The notes under the pieces are model-generated. The model saw only the letters and a list, made by a program, of their open reading frames with translations, was not told where the DNA came from and made no database searches. Positions 34,434 through 42,345 of a stretch of 64,000 nt of DNA are shown here, in pieces (positions within the stretch are counted from its first letter, which is position 1; the number at the start of each line of letters is the position of its first letter). The DNA is from Gaiellasilicea sp963806955. Its GTDB lineage: Bacteria; Actinomycetota; Thermoleophilia; Gaiellales; Gaiellaceae. The position numbers and the translations under genes were made by a program. The stretch spans positions 1,550,001 to 1,614,000 of the forward strand of contig CAWDZG010000002.1 of NCBI GenBank assembly GCA_963806955.1. Direction: 5' to 3'.

Positions 34434-34925
34434 TCAGGGATCCGTCGAGTCGGGTAGTGGCCCGACGAACTCGATGCCGTACTCCTTGCTGGCCTGCTTG
34501 ATCTGCGTGCCGTCGATCGATTCGAGTGGGGGCAGGCCCCCGGCTCGCGAAGGCAGGGTGATGGCGCGGTAGAACTGCCCATGCCGAGGCGTCGTGAGTA
34601 TCAGGTAACGGGCCGTTTCCGATTCGACTCGAAAGCCGTGAACGGTGCCACCCGGGAGGTGCGCGAACGAGCCGGCAGCGGCCCGAATCCCTGGCTCGTC
34701 GCCGATGTACAGCGTGAGCTCGCCCTCGACCACGTAGAACGACTCCATGTCGTCCCGGTGCAGATGCAGCGGGACGCTCTCGCCTCGCGTCGCCCGCTCG
34801 TCGACCAGCGCGAACGCCCCTCCCGTCTGCTCCCCCGTTGCCAGGAAGTACGTGGACGTGTCTCCCAGCCAGCGGAGCTCGCTCTCTTCGGGTCGGTGCA
34901 GATACGCATCGGTCTCGGCGCCCAC
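34434..34925 (-). CDS. Cupin-domain protein
   Basis: 163 aa single cupin. Motif 1 is PLHLHRDDMESFYVVEGELT with His/His/Glu metal ligands; motif 2 FAHLPGGTVHGFRV with the last His. GTG start with GGGAGG upstream. Role unknown; small-molecule dioxygenase or sensing protein are possible. Confidence 0.8.
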   Translation of the reverse strand: MGAETDAYLHRPEESELRWLGDTSTYFLATGEQTGGAFALVDERATRGESVPLHLHRDDMESFYVVEGELTLYIGDEPGIRAAAGSFAHLPGGTVHGFRVESETARYLILTTPRHGQFYRAITLPSRAGGLPPLESIDGTQIKQASKEYGIEFVGPLPDSTDP

Positions 34926-35084
34926 GGAAGCCCTCCCTGATCGACGAACCAGGCCGCCGAGACTACAACCTCGGGTGAGCCAGCGTTGCGGAGCGACGCC
35001 GGAGCGGCGGGTTCGGGTTCCGCTGCGATGAATCGTCGGCGCCCACGCAGTCTCCTTGGAGAAACCCCTACCGAAGGAGTCCCA

Positions 35085-35590
35085 ATGAGTACGGACCCGG
35101 TTCGGCGAGCCAACCTCGCCGCGATCGCGTGCGAGGCGCGTCCACAGCTGCCCGACGGCTTCCGGCGGAACAGCACCCGAGTTGGGAAGATGCTCGGCGC
35201 GGCCCGCACCGGGCTCAGCGTCTATGAGCTACCTCCCGGTCAGGCTGTTGGCCCATACCACTACGAAGATCCTGAAGAGGAGTGGCTCCTGGTCGTCTCG
35301 GGACGCCAACCCTGCGGCATCCGGGCGGCGAGGACCAGCTCGAACCGTGGGACCTCGTCTTCTTTCCCTCCGGCCCCGCCGGAGCGCACCTCGTGCGGAA
35401 CAACAGCGAGTCGACCGCCCGAGTCGCGCTGTTCTCCTCGATCACAGCGGTCGGTGCCGTCGGCTACCCGGACAGCGACATGATCCAGCTCTTTACCACC
35501 GACGGCACGGACGACCTCGTCGTCAAACGAAGCAGCGCCGTGGACATGGCAGCGCCGTGGGCTACTGGGGAAGGCGAATCCGATCTGTAG
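35085..35590 (+). CDS. Cupin-domain protein, interrupted by one frameshift
   Basis: ATG at 35,085 with GAAGGAG upstream. The first frame reads to EEEWLLVVSG (cupin motif 1 with YHYEDPEEEW), then breaks; adding one G to GGG at 35,300-35,302 joins it to TPTLRHPGGEDQLEPWDLVF and FPSGPAGAHLVRN (motif 2). The corrected length is about 168 aa. Ligand unknown. Confidence 0.75.
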
Positions 35591-35614
35591 GCAATCCCCG
35601 GGCGAGATCGGGGG

Positions 35615-36121
35615 CTAGCCCGGGATCTCGTCCAGATCCGCGCGGGCTCGGCCGATCGTGGTCGTGATCAGAGACGTGACGATCGCCGCCGCGAGCGCGA
35701 GCGAGCCCCACGCCGGGCCGCTGCTGTTGTCGTCCCAGCCGATCGCCCGGTCGAGCGAGAGCCGGCCCGGGCCCGTGACCGCGAGCGCGATCGGGACGCT
35801 CAGCAGCATCAGCTCGAGCTCCCAGCCGCCGATCAGGCCCTTGGGCCAGACGACGGTCGCGATCGCGTTCAGCATCACGGTCGCGAGCAGGAAGGACGCA
35901 AGCGGTGTGAAGAGCCCCGCGGCGAGAAGCAGCCCGCCGCCGACCTCGGCGACGCCGACGACGATCGCGAGGAGGGCGGGCATCCGGTAGCCGAGCGACG
36001 CGAAGAACGCCCCGGTCCCCTGCGGGCCGCCGCCGCCGAACCAGCCGAAGAGCTTCTGGGAGCCGTGGGCCACGAACAGGGCGCCGACGACGAGGCGGAG
36101 CAGCAGCAGGCCGTACTCCAT
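35615..36121 (-). CDS. DoxX-family membrane protein
   Basis: 168 aa, four predicted membrane helices plus a fifth hydrophobic stretch near residue 145. LLLRLVVGALFVAHGSQKLF and PALLAIVVGVAEVGGGLLL are typical of DoxX. TACGAT ends seven bases before the ATG (leaderless). Divergent from a HAD gene. Role in thiol/redox homeostasis is known for some family members only. Confidence 0.88.
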   Translation of the reverse strand: MEYGLLLLRLVVGALFVAHGSQKLFGWFGGGGPQGTGAFFASLGYRMPALLAIVVGVAEVGGGLLLAAGLFTPLASFLLATVMLNAIATVVWPKGLIGGWELELMLLSVPIALAVTGPGRLSLDRAIGWDDNSSGPAWGSLALAAAIVTSLITTTIGRARADLDEIPG

Positions 36122-36153
36122 GAGCCGGATCGTACCGCGGCTATCCTCGCTCG
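36122..36153. promoter_or_regulatory. Back-to-back leaderless promoters of DoxX and HAD genes
   Basis: TACGAT on the minus strand (plus coordinates 36,129-36,134) ends seven bases before the DoxX ATG. TATCCT on the plus strand (36,142-36,147) ends six bases before the HAD ATG. Only 32 bases separate the two starts. Confidence 0.55.
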
Positions 36154-36831
36154 ATGCTGCGCGCAGTCCTGTTCGACGTCGACTTCACGCTCGCGCGCCC
36201 GGGGCCGGAGCTCGGTCCGGAGGGATATCGCCGGGTGGGCGAGCGGCACGGCCTCGCGCTCGACCCCTCGGAGTACGAGTCGGCGCGGCTCGACGCGCTC
36301 GCGTCGCTGCAGCGGCATCCCGACCACACGCACGACGACGAGCTCTGGATCGCCTTCACCGAGCGGATCGTCCGCGGCATGGGCGGCGACGGCGACGGCG
36401 CGCGCCTGTGCGCCGAGGAGCTCGTGCTCGCGTGGGAGCGGCACGAGCGCTTCACTCTCTACGAGGACGCGCTCCCCGCGCTCGCGGCGCTGCGCGAGCA
36501 CCGGATCAAGATCGGGCTGATCTCGAACGGCAGCCGCGACCTGGGCGAGTTCGTCGCCCACCACGGGCTCGACGCCGACTGCGCGATCGGCTCACGCGCC
36601 TTCGGCCGTACGAAGCCGCACCCGGAGATCTTCCTGCACGCACTGGCGCTGCTCGAGGTTCGCGCGGAGGAGGCGGCGATGGTCGGCGACTCGTACGAGG
36701 ACGACATCGAGGGCGCCCGTGCGCTCGGCATTCGGGCGTTTCTCCTCGACCGCGACGGCCGGCGGCTCGACGAAGCCGACCGGCTGCCCGACCTCTTCGC
36801 GCTTCCGGCCGCGCTCGGGCTCTCCTCGTAA
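36154..36831 (+). CDS. HAD-family hydrolase
   Basis: 225 aa. Motif I is FDVDFTLARPG: the usual DxDGT glycine is Phe. Motif II LISNGS, motif III Lys in FGRTKPHPEIF, motif IV MVGDSYEDDIEGARALG. Cap of the small helical type. Substrate unknown. The stop codon lies inside a short palindrome. Confidence 0.85.
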   Translation: MLRAVLFDVDFTLARPGPELGPEGYRRVGERHGLALDPSEYESARLDALASLQRHPDHTHDDELWIAFTERIVRGMGGDGDGARLCAEELVLAWERHERFTLYEDALPALAALREHRIKIGLISNGSRDLGEFVAHHGLDADCAIGSRAFGRTKPHPEIFLHALALLEVRAEEAAMVGDSYEDDIEGARALGIRAFLLDRDGRRLDEADRLPDLFALPAALGLSS

Positions 36832-36907
36832 CAGACTGTTACAAGGTGCCGGTGTTCTCGCACAGGGGCGGCGCGAAGGTGATCCCAAGTAACAGTCTGT
36901 TACTTGG
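36828..36907. terminator. Paired palindromes between convergent genes (probable bidirectional terminator)
   Basis: A 15-base palindrome GTAACAGACTGTTAC (36,828-36,842) and an inverted copy, GTAACAGTCTGTTAC (36,889-36,903). The second is extended by CCAA/TTGG to an 11-bp-arm, 23-base palindrome (36,885-36,907) that ends right at the stop of the minus-strand gene. The two can also pair with each other. No strong T-tract. Confidence 0.5.
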
Positions 36908-38143
36908 CTAGCAGTCGGCTGAGGCCTGGCAGGTGCGCAGCGTCTCGACGTGCGGCGTGCCGCCGCGCCAGCTGAGCCGGATCCGGAGCGAGGCGGCGTT
37001 GTTCGTGTAGTCGAGCTCCTCGAGCACCTCGGTCGGGTTCGCGCGGTGGACGAGCACGTAGACGCCGGCGGGGACGCCCCGCAGCTCCAGGTTCTGGCCG
37101 TGGAAGTGGGCGGGGTAGAGGTCGGTGAAGCCGATCGACGTCCCCTGCTCGACCGAGAGCACGCGGGGATTGCCCTGGGCGCAGTTGCCGAAGAAGCGGC
37201 CGCCGCGGAAGGCGGCCACCCGGCGCGCGGCGAGGCCGTAATGGTCGGCGAGGCAGAAGCCGCTCTTCCGGTCGCGCACGATCAGCTTCCCGTCCAGCGT
37301 GCGCAGCTCGTAGCGCTGGAAATCGAGCAGGTGCCAGTGGGTGTGGGTGGGGGAGGGCGTATACCGCAGTCGTCCGGCGTCGGGGTAGGCGCGAGCGGAG
37401 CCGTCGGTCAGCCGCACAAGCTGCGTCGCGCGCATCGGGCCGAACGGCAGAGTCCGTGCGCCGCGCACCCAGATCGGCCCGTCGCCGACGTTGTCCGTCG
37501 CGGAGGAGAAGCCGAGCTTGGTGCCCGCCACGCCGAGGTTGAACGGCGCACGCTGGTCGAGGTCGGGCAGCAGCTCGCGCGGCCCCGAGGCCGGCGTGCC
37601 CGCGTCGCTCTCGACCTCCGGAAAGGGCTCACCCGGCTCGAGTGTGCGGAAGGTGACCGCGCCGCCGCGCGTGAAGGCGGGCAGCACCTGCTCGGCGGGG
37701 CCCTGCGCGATCCGGCGCGGCTTTCCGCCCTCGAGCGGGAGCACCCAGATGTCGAAGCTGCCGCCCGCGAGCGGGCTCGCCGCGTAGGCGATCCGGCGCC
37801 CGTCGCCGCTCCAGGCCGGCATCGCGACGACCTGCTCGCCTCGGGTCAGGCGCCGTACGCCGCCGCCGTCGCGCCGGACGACCCAGAGGCTCGACGAGCG
37901 TCCGTTGCGGTCCTGGCGCACGAAGGCGATCCGGCGTCGGTCCGGCGACCAGTCCGGCTCCGAGTCCGTGCCGGCGAAGGTGATCTGGCGGGCATCGACG
38001 TACAGGTCGCCGTCGCGGGCCGAGACGACGCGCGGTGCCTCCTGGCGTGACGCGCCCGCGTCCGCGCCCCACGCGGCGGCGGCGAGCAGCGGCAGCGGCG
38101 CGAGCGCCACTGCGAAGATCAGAAGCCGAGCTCTGCTCGCCAC
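36908..38143 (-). CDS. Secreted TolB-like beta-propeller fused to lysyl-oxidase-like domain
   Basis: 411 aa. Signal peptide about residues 1-25 from GTG 38,143. Residues about 40-200 hold PD40/WD40-like blades (DSEPDWSPDRRRIAFVRQD, MPAWSGDGRRIAYAAS). The C-terminal half has lysyl oxidase hallmarks: PTHTHWHLLDFQRYEL with His copper ligands, then SGFCLADHYG and the Cys-rich end. Likely an extracellular copper oxidase. Its start overlaps the CaiB gene's 3' end by 25 bases. Confidence 0.8.
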   Translation of the reverse strand: MASRARLLIFAVALAPLPLLAAAAWGADAGASRQEAPRVVSARDGDLYVDARQITFAGTDSEPDWSPDRRRIAFVRQDRNGRSSSLWVVRRDGGGVRRLTRGEQVVAMPAWSGDGRRIAYAASPLAGGSFDIWVLPLEGGKPRRIAQGPAEQVLPAFTRGGAVTFRTLEPGEPFPEVESDAGTPASGPRELLPDLDQRAPFNLGVAGTKLGFSSATDNVGDGPIWVRGARTLPFGPMRATQLVRLTDGSARAYPDAGRLRYTPSPTHTHWHLLDFQRYELRTLDGKLIVRDRKSGFCLADHYGLAARRVAAFRGGRFFGNCAQGNPRVLSVEQGTSIGFTDLYPAHFHGQNLELRGVPAGVYVLVHRANPTEVLEELDYTNNAASLRIRLSWRGGTPHVETLRTCQASADC

Positions 38144-39081
38144 GTGTCCGTATCGTGCCCGACCGCGGCGGACGGCACCTCGGTGGGCGTGCCGAACTCG
38201 CCCGCCGCCTCTGCGAGCGTGGCGACCGGGCCCACGCAGACGTCCTCGCCGTCGAAGAGCTCGAGCCACTCGGCGAGCGGCCTCGCCGCGAAGGCCGCGG
38301 CGAGCTCGGCGGCGAGCTCCTTCTGCGCGCCGGCGACGAGGTGCCGCTCCGCGAGCTCCGGCCGGCCGAGCAGCTCGCAGAGCCGGACGAAGAACTTCGG
38401 CTCGAGCGCGCCGACCGTGAGCCGGCGGCCGTCGGCGGTCGCGTAGATCGCGTAGCAGGCGAGCCCGCCCGTCAGGAAGCGGGGAAGGGGGTCGCCGCCG
38501 AGCCGGTGCGAGACGAGCCGGTGCGCGCCGTGCGTCATCGAGATCGTCAGCCGGGCGCCGCGGCCCGTGCGCTCGCGGGCGACGAGCGCGGCGAGGACCT
38601 CCGTTGCGGCTCCGAGCGCGCCCGCCGCCAGGTCGGCCGGCTGCAGGGGTGGCAGCGCGGGGGCGGTGTCCTCGAGCATGCCGGCCCAGCCGAGGTAATT
38701 GAGGTCGTGGCCGGCGCGGCCGGCGTGCGGGCCCTCCGTGCCGAAGCCCGTGATCGAGCAGTAGATCGTCCGATCCGGCGCGTCGTCAGGCCCGACGCCG
38801 AGCCTGGCCGCGACGCCGGGCCTGAAGCCTTCGAGGACGACGTCGGCCCGAGCCAACAGGGCCTGGGCGAGGCGCGGGTCGGCCTTCAGGTCGCAGGCGA
38901 CCGACTCCTTGCCCGCGTTCAGCGCCGCCTCCCAGGCGGGCGCGACGTGCCGCATCGGGTCGCCCTCCGGCGGCTCGACCCGGACGACCCGGGCGCCCAG
39001 CCGCTGCAGCTCACGCGAGCAGAACGCGCCCGGCAGGTAGCGGGTCAGGTCGACGACGAGCGTCCCGGCGAGCGGTGGCAC
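38119..39081 (-). CDS. CaiB/BaiF CoA-transferase family protein (alpha-methylacyl-CoA racemase-like)
   Basis: 320 aa. LVVDLTRYLPGAFCSRELQR start, VVRVEPPEGDPMRH, and the catalytic-Asp region GHDLNYLGWAGML match the class III CoA transferases and AMACR. GTG start at 39,081 faces tetR; TACGTT lies eight bases upstream. The shared 30-base intergenic region ends at a FadR-type operator. A role in branched acyl-CoA breakdown is inferred. Confidence 0.88.
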   Translation of the reverse strand: MPPLAGTLVVDLTRYLPGAFCSRELQRLGARVVRVEPPEGDPMRHVAPAWEAALNAGKESVACDLKADPRLAQALLARADVVLEGFRPGVAARLGVGPDDAPDRTIYCSITGFGTEGPHAGRAGHDLNYLGWAGMLEDTAPALPPLQPADLAAGALGAATEVLAALVARERTGRGARLTISMTHGAHRLVSHRLGGDPLPRFLTGGLACYAIYATADGRRLTVGALEPKFFVRLCELLGRPELAERHLVAGAQKELAAELAAAFAARPLAEWLELFDGEDVCVGPVATLAEAAGEFGTPTEVPSAAVGHDTDTWRAELGF

Positions 39082-39096
39082 CGCCGCGCAACGTAC

Positions 39097-39130
39097 TACA
39101 GTGCAGAGGCGTTGACTGACCGTTCAACCA
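39097..39130 (+). promoter_or_regulatory. -10 box and FadR/YsiA-type operator at the tetR start
   Basis: TACAGT (39,097-39,102) followed by TTGACTGACCGTTCAA (39,112-39,127), an imperfect inverted repeat that includes the TTG start codon. It matches the operator at 46,991-47,006 at TTGACTGAC and TCAA, and resembles the Bacillus FadR site TGAATGAMTANTCATTCA. Confidence 0.65.
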
Positions 39131-39729
39131 ACGGGGCAGACAAGCGGCGCGTCATCCTCGACGCGGCCGTCCGGGTCTTCGCGCACAAGGGCTACCACAC
39201 CTGCCGCGTCGGCGACATCGCCGAGGAGGCGGGGATCGCGCACGGTCTCCTCTACCACTACTTCGCCTCGAAGGAAGAGGTGCTGGAGACGGTCTTCCGC
39301 GAGAACTGGCGCGAGCTGCTCGACACGTTCACGCGGATCGAGCGCTCGGACGAGCCGCCGCTCGCCCAGCTGGAGGGGATCGCGAAGACGCTCCTCCGCA
39401 CCTGGCGCGCCAACCCGGCGCTCGTCACCGTGATGGTGCGCGAGGTGGCGCGCAGCCCGCAGCTGCAGGGCCAGGTGGACGAGATCCGCGAGGGCTTCCT
39501 CGTGATCCAGCGGGTGATCGAGCGCGGCCAGGCCGACGGGTCGTTCCGGCCGGAGCTCGACGCGCGGCTCGCGAGCTGGGTCTTTTACGGCGGCCTCGAG
39601 GAGATCCTCACCGGCTGGGTGCTGGGGCAGCTGCCCGACGGCGACGAGGAGGTGGCGCGTGCCGAGCAGACCGTGGTCGACCTGGCCTGTGGCGGGCTCA
39701 CGCGGGCGGGCGCCGAAGCCACGCTCTGA
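39112..39729 (+). CDS. TetR-family regulator, FadR-like
   Basis: 205 aa. Helix-turn-helix residues about 14-58 (RVILDAAVRVFAHKGYHTCR, then EEAGIAHGLLYHYFASKEE). The ligand domain carries SWVFYGGLEEILTGWVLG, which aligns by eye with Bacillus subtilis FadR (YsiA), an acyl-CoA-responsive repressor. TTG start nine bases after a -10, so likely leaderless. The start lies within its own operator, so autorepression is expected; it may also control the divergent CaiB gene and the acyl-CoA dehydrogenase operon at 47.0 kb. Confidence 0.88.
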   Translation: MTDRSTNGADKRRVILDAAVRVFAHKGYHTCRVGDIAEEAGIAHGLLYHYFASKEEVLETVFRENWRELLDTFTRIERSDEPPLAQLEGIAKTLLRTWRANPALVTVMVREVARSPQLQGQVDEIREGFLVIQRVIERGQADGSFRPELDARLASWVFYGGLEEILTGWVLGQLPDGDEEVARAEQTVVDLACGGLTRAGAEATL

Positions 39730-40978
39730 GCCCGGCTACGCCCGCGTCACCTGGACGCTCGGGCTCGGCGCCTTCGGGCTCGCGTTCTCCCTGACGACGA
39801 CGGCGGCGTACCTGCCGCCGCTGCTCGGCCGGTTCACCGGCTCGGCGACGCTGATCGCGCTCGTGCTCGCAGCCGAGGGCCTGTTCGCGATCACGCTGCC
39901 GCTCGTGATCGGGCCGTGGAGCGACACCTTCCACACGCCGCTCGGCCGGCGGCGGCCCTTCATGCTCGTCGCGCTCGGTCCGCTCGGCTTCTGCCTCGCG
40001 CTGATGGCGTTCATGCCGAATCTGTGGACGACGGCGCTGCTCGTCTTCGCGTTCTTCTTCGCCTACTACGTCTACGAGCCCCCCTACCGCGGCCTCTACC
40101 CGGACCTCCTCCCGGCTCGGCTCTTCGGCCGCGCGCAGAGCGCCCAGCACCTGATGCGCGGCCTCGCGCTCGGCACGGCGCTGATCGGCGGCAGCGCGCT
40201 CTTCGGCGTCTGGGAGGCGTTCCCGTTCCTCGTCGCGGCGGTGGTGGTCGTCGCGGCCTGCGCGGCACCGGTGCTGTTCCTGCGCGAGGACGGAGGCCAC
40301 GGTCGCGTCTTCGAGGGCGTGCGCGTCTACGTCGCCCACAGCTGGCGCGTGTTCCGCCGCGATCCGGACGTGCGCCGCTTCCTGATCGCGAACGCGGCGT
40401 GGGAGGGGGCGTTCGCCGGTGCGCGCACCTTCGTCGTCCTCTACCTCACGGTCGGGCTCGGCCAGCCGTTCGGGACGACGACGGTGGTGCTCGCGGCGGT
40501 CGCCGGCGGGTACATCGTCGCGGCGGCGGGCTCGGGCTTCCTCGGCGACCGCTTCGGGCTCAGCCGGGTGATCTTCATCGCCTCGTTCGTCTACGGGATC
40601 GGCCTGCTGCTGGGCGGCCTCGGCACGTCGTGGCACGACTGGTACGTGGCGGTCGTCTTCGTCGTCGCGATCGGCGGCGGCACGGTGCTGACGCTCTCCT
40701 GGGGGCTGCTCTTCAAGCTGATGCCACCCGAGGATCGAGGCGCGATCGCCGGGCTGGCGACGACCACGAAGGGGGTCGGGCTGCTCACGGGGCCGCTGCT
40801 CGCCGGCGCGGCGATCGACCTGCTCTCGCCCTACCTCGGCGCGACGCGCGGCTACCAGGCGCTCTGGCCGATCCTCGGGATTCCGGTGCTGCTCGCGATC
40901 CCGCTCGTCGCGCGGTTGTCAGCGGCAGAGGGGGAGTCCGGGCCGGGACAGCCCGAAAGCCCAGAGCCGATCGTCTAG
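39659..40978 (+). CDS. MFS transporter (GPH/SLC45-like)
   Basis: 439 aa with about 12 membrane helices. FSDTFHTPLGRRRPFMLV-type loop (here WSDTFHTPLGRRRPFML) between helices 2 and 3, EPPYRGLYPDLLP and GLATTTKGVGLLTGPLL resemble sugar:cation symporter relatives. GTG 39,659 overlaps tetR by 71 bases but has a strong GAGGAGG; GTG 39,689 is the alternative. Co-transcription with tetR is likely. Substrate unknown. Confidence 0.82.
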   Translation: MPSRPWSTWPVAGSRGRAPKPRSEPGYARVTWTLGLGAFGLAFSLTTTAAYLPPLLGRFTGSATLIALVLAAEGLFAITLPLVIGPWSDTFHTPLGRRRPFMLVALGPLGFCLALMAFMPNLWTTALLVFAFFFAYYVYEPPYRGLYPDLLPARLFGRAQSAQHLMRGLALGTALIGGSALFGVWEAFPFLVAAVVVVAACAAPVLFLREDGGHGRVFEGVRVYVAHSWRVFRRDPDVRRFLIANAAWEGAFAGARTFVVLYLTVGLGQPFGTTTVVLAAVAGGYIVAAAGSGFLGDRFGLSRVIFIASFVYGIGLLLGGLGTSWHDWYVAVVFVVAIGGGTVLTLSWGLLFKLMPPEDRGAIAGLATTTKGVGLLTGPLLAGAAIDLLSPYLGATRGYQALWPILGIPVLLAIPLVARLSAAEGESGPGQPESPEPIV

Positions 40979-41404
40979 GAGGTAGAACGCCGTGGTCGCG
41001 CGCCGGCCGGGCAGCTCGAGCACCGCGTAGCCGCCGCACTCGCGACGGACGAGTGCCCCGTAGAGGGTCGTCACGCGGGTCGCGGAGTCGCCGAGCGTGA
41101 GCCCCGTCGGCGTCCGCCAGCCGGTGGGCTGGTAGAGCGTGAAGACCGCCGCGACGCGGCCGCCGCGCCACTCGACGCCCGCCCCCTGCGGCCGGAACGC
41201 GAAGTAGTTGAAGTACCAGGTCTCGCGCGCGCAGCCGCGGCAGACGCCGTAGGCGCGGCCCCAGCGCCGCTCGACGTCCGCCTTGGTCGCGCCGAGCGGG
41301 ATCCCGCCGATGCTGCGGCCCGGGACGACCACTCCGGCCGGCGGCGGTGCCGAGGCGGCGGGGGCCGCCAGGGAGAGCGCGGCGAACAGAGCGGCGAGGG
41401 CCAC
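40919..41404 (-). CDS. Hypothetical secreted protein
   Basis: 161 aa from GTG 41,404, with signal peptide about residues 1-22 (LFAALSLAAPAASA). The mature part has GRSIGGIPLGATKADVERRW, a short motif common in small secreted actinobacterial proteins, and paired cysteines (CRGC). The 3' end overlaps the convergent MFS gene by 60 bases. No function assigned. Confidence 0.6.
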   Translation of the reverse strand: MALAALFAALSLAAPAASAPPPAGVVVPGRSIGGIPLGATKADVERRWGRAYGVCRGCARETWYFNYFAFRPQGAGVEWRGGRVAAVFTLYQPTGWRTPTGLTLGDSATRVTTLYGALVRRECGGYAVLELPGRRATTAFYLLDDRLWAFGLSRPGLPLCR

Positions 41405-41408
41405 GGCG

Positions 41409-41847
41409 CTACCGGGACGGGGAGTAGGCGAGCTGCGACGCGAAGCGGGCGGCGAGCAGGGGCTGCAGCGCGGCGCCGAACATGAAGCCGGTGAGCGTGA
41501 GCAGGCTCCACCAGAGGCCCTGGCCGAGCTGCGCCGCGATCGGGCCGGGGCAGGCGTTCGTGACCGCCCAGCCGAGGCCGAAGAGGACGCTGCCGGTGAC
41601 GTGCCGGCGCTCGAGCGGCAACGCGTCGACCTGGACGAGCTCACGGGTGACCAGCGTGCGGGCGTGGCGGCGCCGGAGCAGCTGCGTCCCCGACCGTGCC
41701 CACGACGACCGCGACCGCCATCATCAGGTAGTAGTGCGCGTCCTCGAGCACGAGCATCTGGCGGATCCGCTCGGGGTCGGTCAGCTGCGCCCACGCGAGC
41801 ACGCCGCCGAAACCCGCTCCGAAGAGGAGCGCGACGAGGCGGGTCAC
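41409..41847 (-). CDS. DUF6691/YeeE-YedE family protein, interrupted by one frameshift
   Basis: GTG start at 41,847 overlaps the upstream YeeE gene. Reading MTRLVALLFGAGFGGVLAWA continues to about residue 52, then breaks; removing one C from CCCC at 41,688-41,691 joins it to TQLLRRRHARTLVTRELVQV and then GSVLFGLGWAVTNACPGPIA. The corrected length is about 145 aa with four membrane helices. With its neighbour it would form the two halves of a YeeE-type thiosulfate/sulfur transporter. Confidence 0.8.
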
Positions 41848-42305
41848 GCGAACCGGTCCAGGACGAGGGCGGCGGAGACCGCGGTCGCCATGAAGACCGC
41901 GGTCGCGACGAAGCTCGCCTTCGAGCCGAGCGCGGTGCCGCAGATCCCGTGGCCGGACGTGCAGCCGCCGGCCGTGCGGGTGCCGACGCCGATCAGGACG
42001 CCGCCGCCGAGCAACGCCGCCACGGTCACGGCGGAGCCGTGCCCCGCGAGCCACCCGTAGGAGTCGCCGGCGCGGAAGCCGCCGCCGGCGAGGCTGAAGA
42101 AGAAGGCGCCGCCGACGATCCCGAAGACGAAGTACGCGCGCGGACCGAGGCCCGACGTGCGGCCCAGGACCCGGTCGGCGATCTCCGCGATCCCGCCCGA
42201 GACGCCGAGGCGACGGTTGATCGTCCAGAGGAGCCCGGTGACGAGGAGGCCGAGCAGGACACCGCTCACGAGCCAGTGCGGCCGCGTGGCGAGGAGGTCG
42301 ATCAT
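41844..42305 (-). CDS. YeeE/YedE family protein (sulfur-compound transporter half)
   Basis: 153 aa, four to five membrane helices. The signature GGCTSGHGICG carries the Cys proposed to relay sulfur in YeeE channels. ATG start 42,305; GTGA overlap with the DUF6691 gene. Split two-gene YeeE systems import thiosulfate or related sulfur species; no TusA or sulfurtransferase is adjacent. Confidence 0.85.
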   Translation of the reverse strand: MIDLLATRPHWLVSGVLLGLLVTGLLWTINRRLGVSGGIAEIADRVLGRTSGLGPRAYFVFGIVGGAFFFSLAGGGFRAGDSYGWLAGHGSAVTVAALLGGGVLIGVGTRTAGGCTSGHGICGTALGSKASFVATAVFMATAVSAALVLDRFA

Positions 42306-42345
42306 CGCCGCAGAGTAGCGTGCCCGAGGGAGGCTGCGGAGCCGA

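Noticed and set aside
36828..36907. Insertion-sequence terminal repeats
   Set aside because: Only 46 bases lie between the inverted copies and no transposase is present; no target duplication seen.
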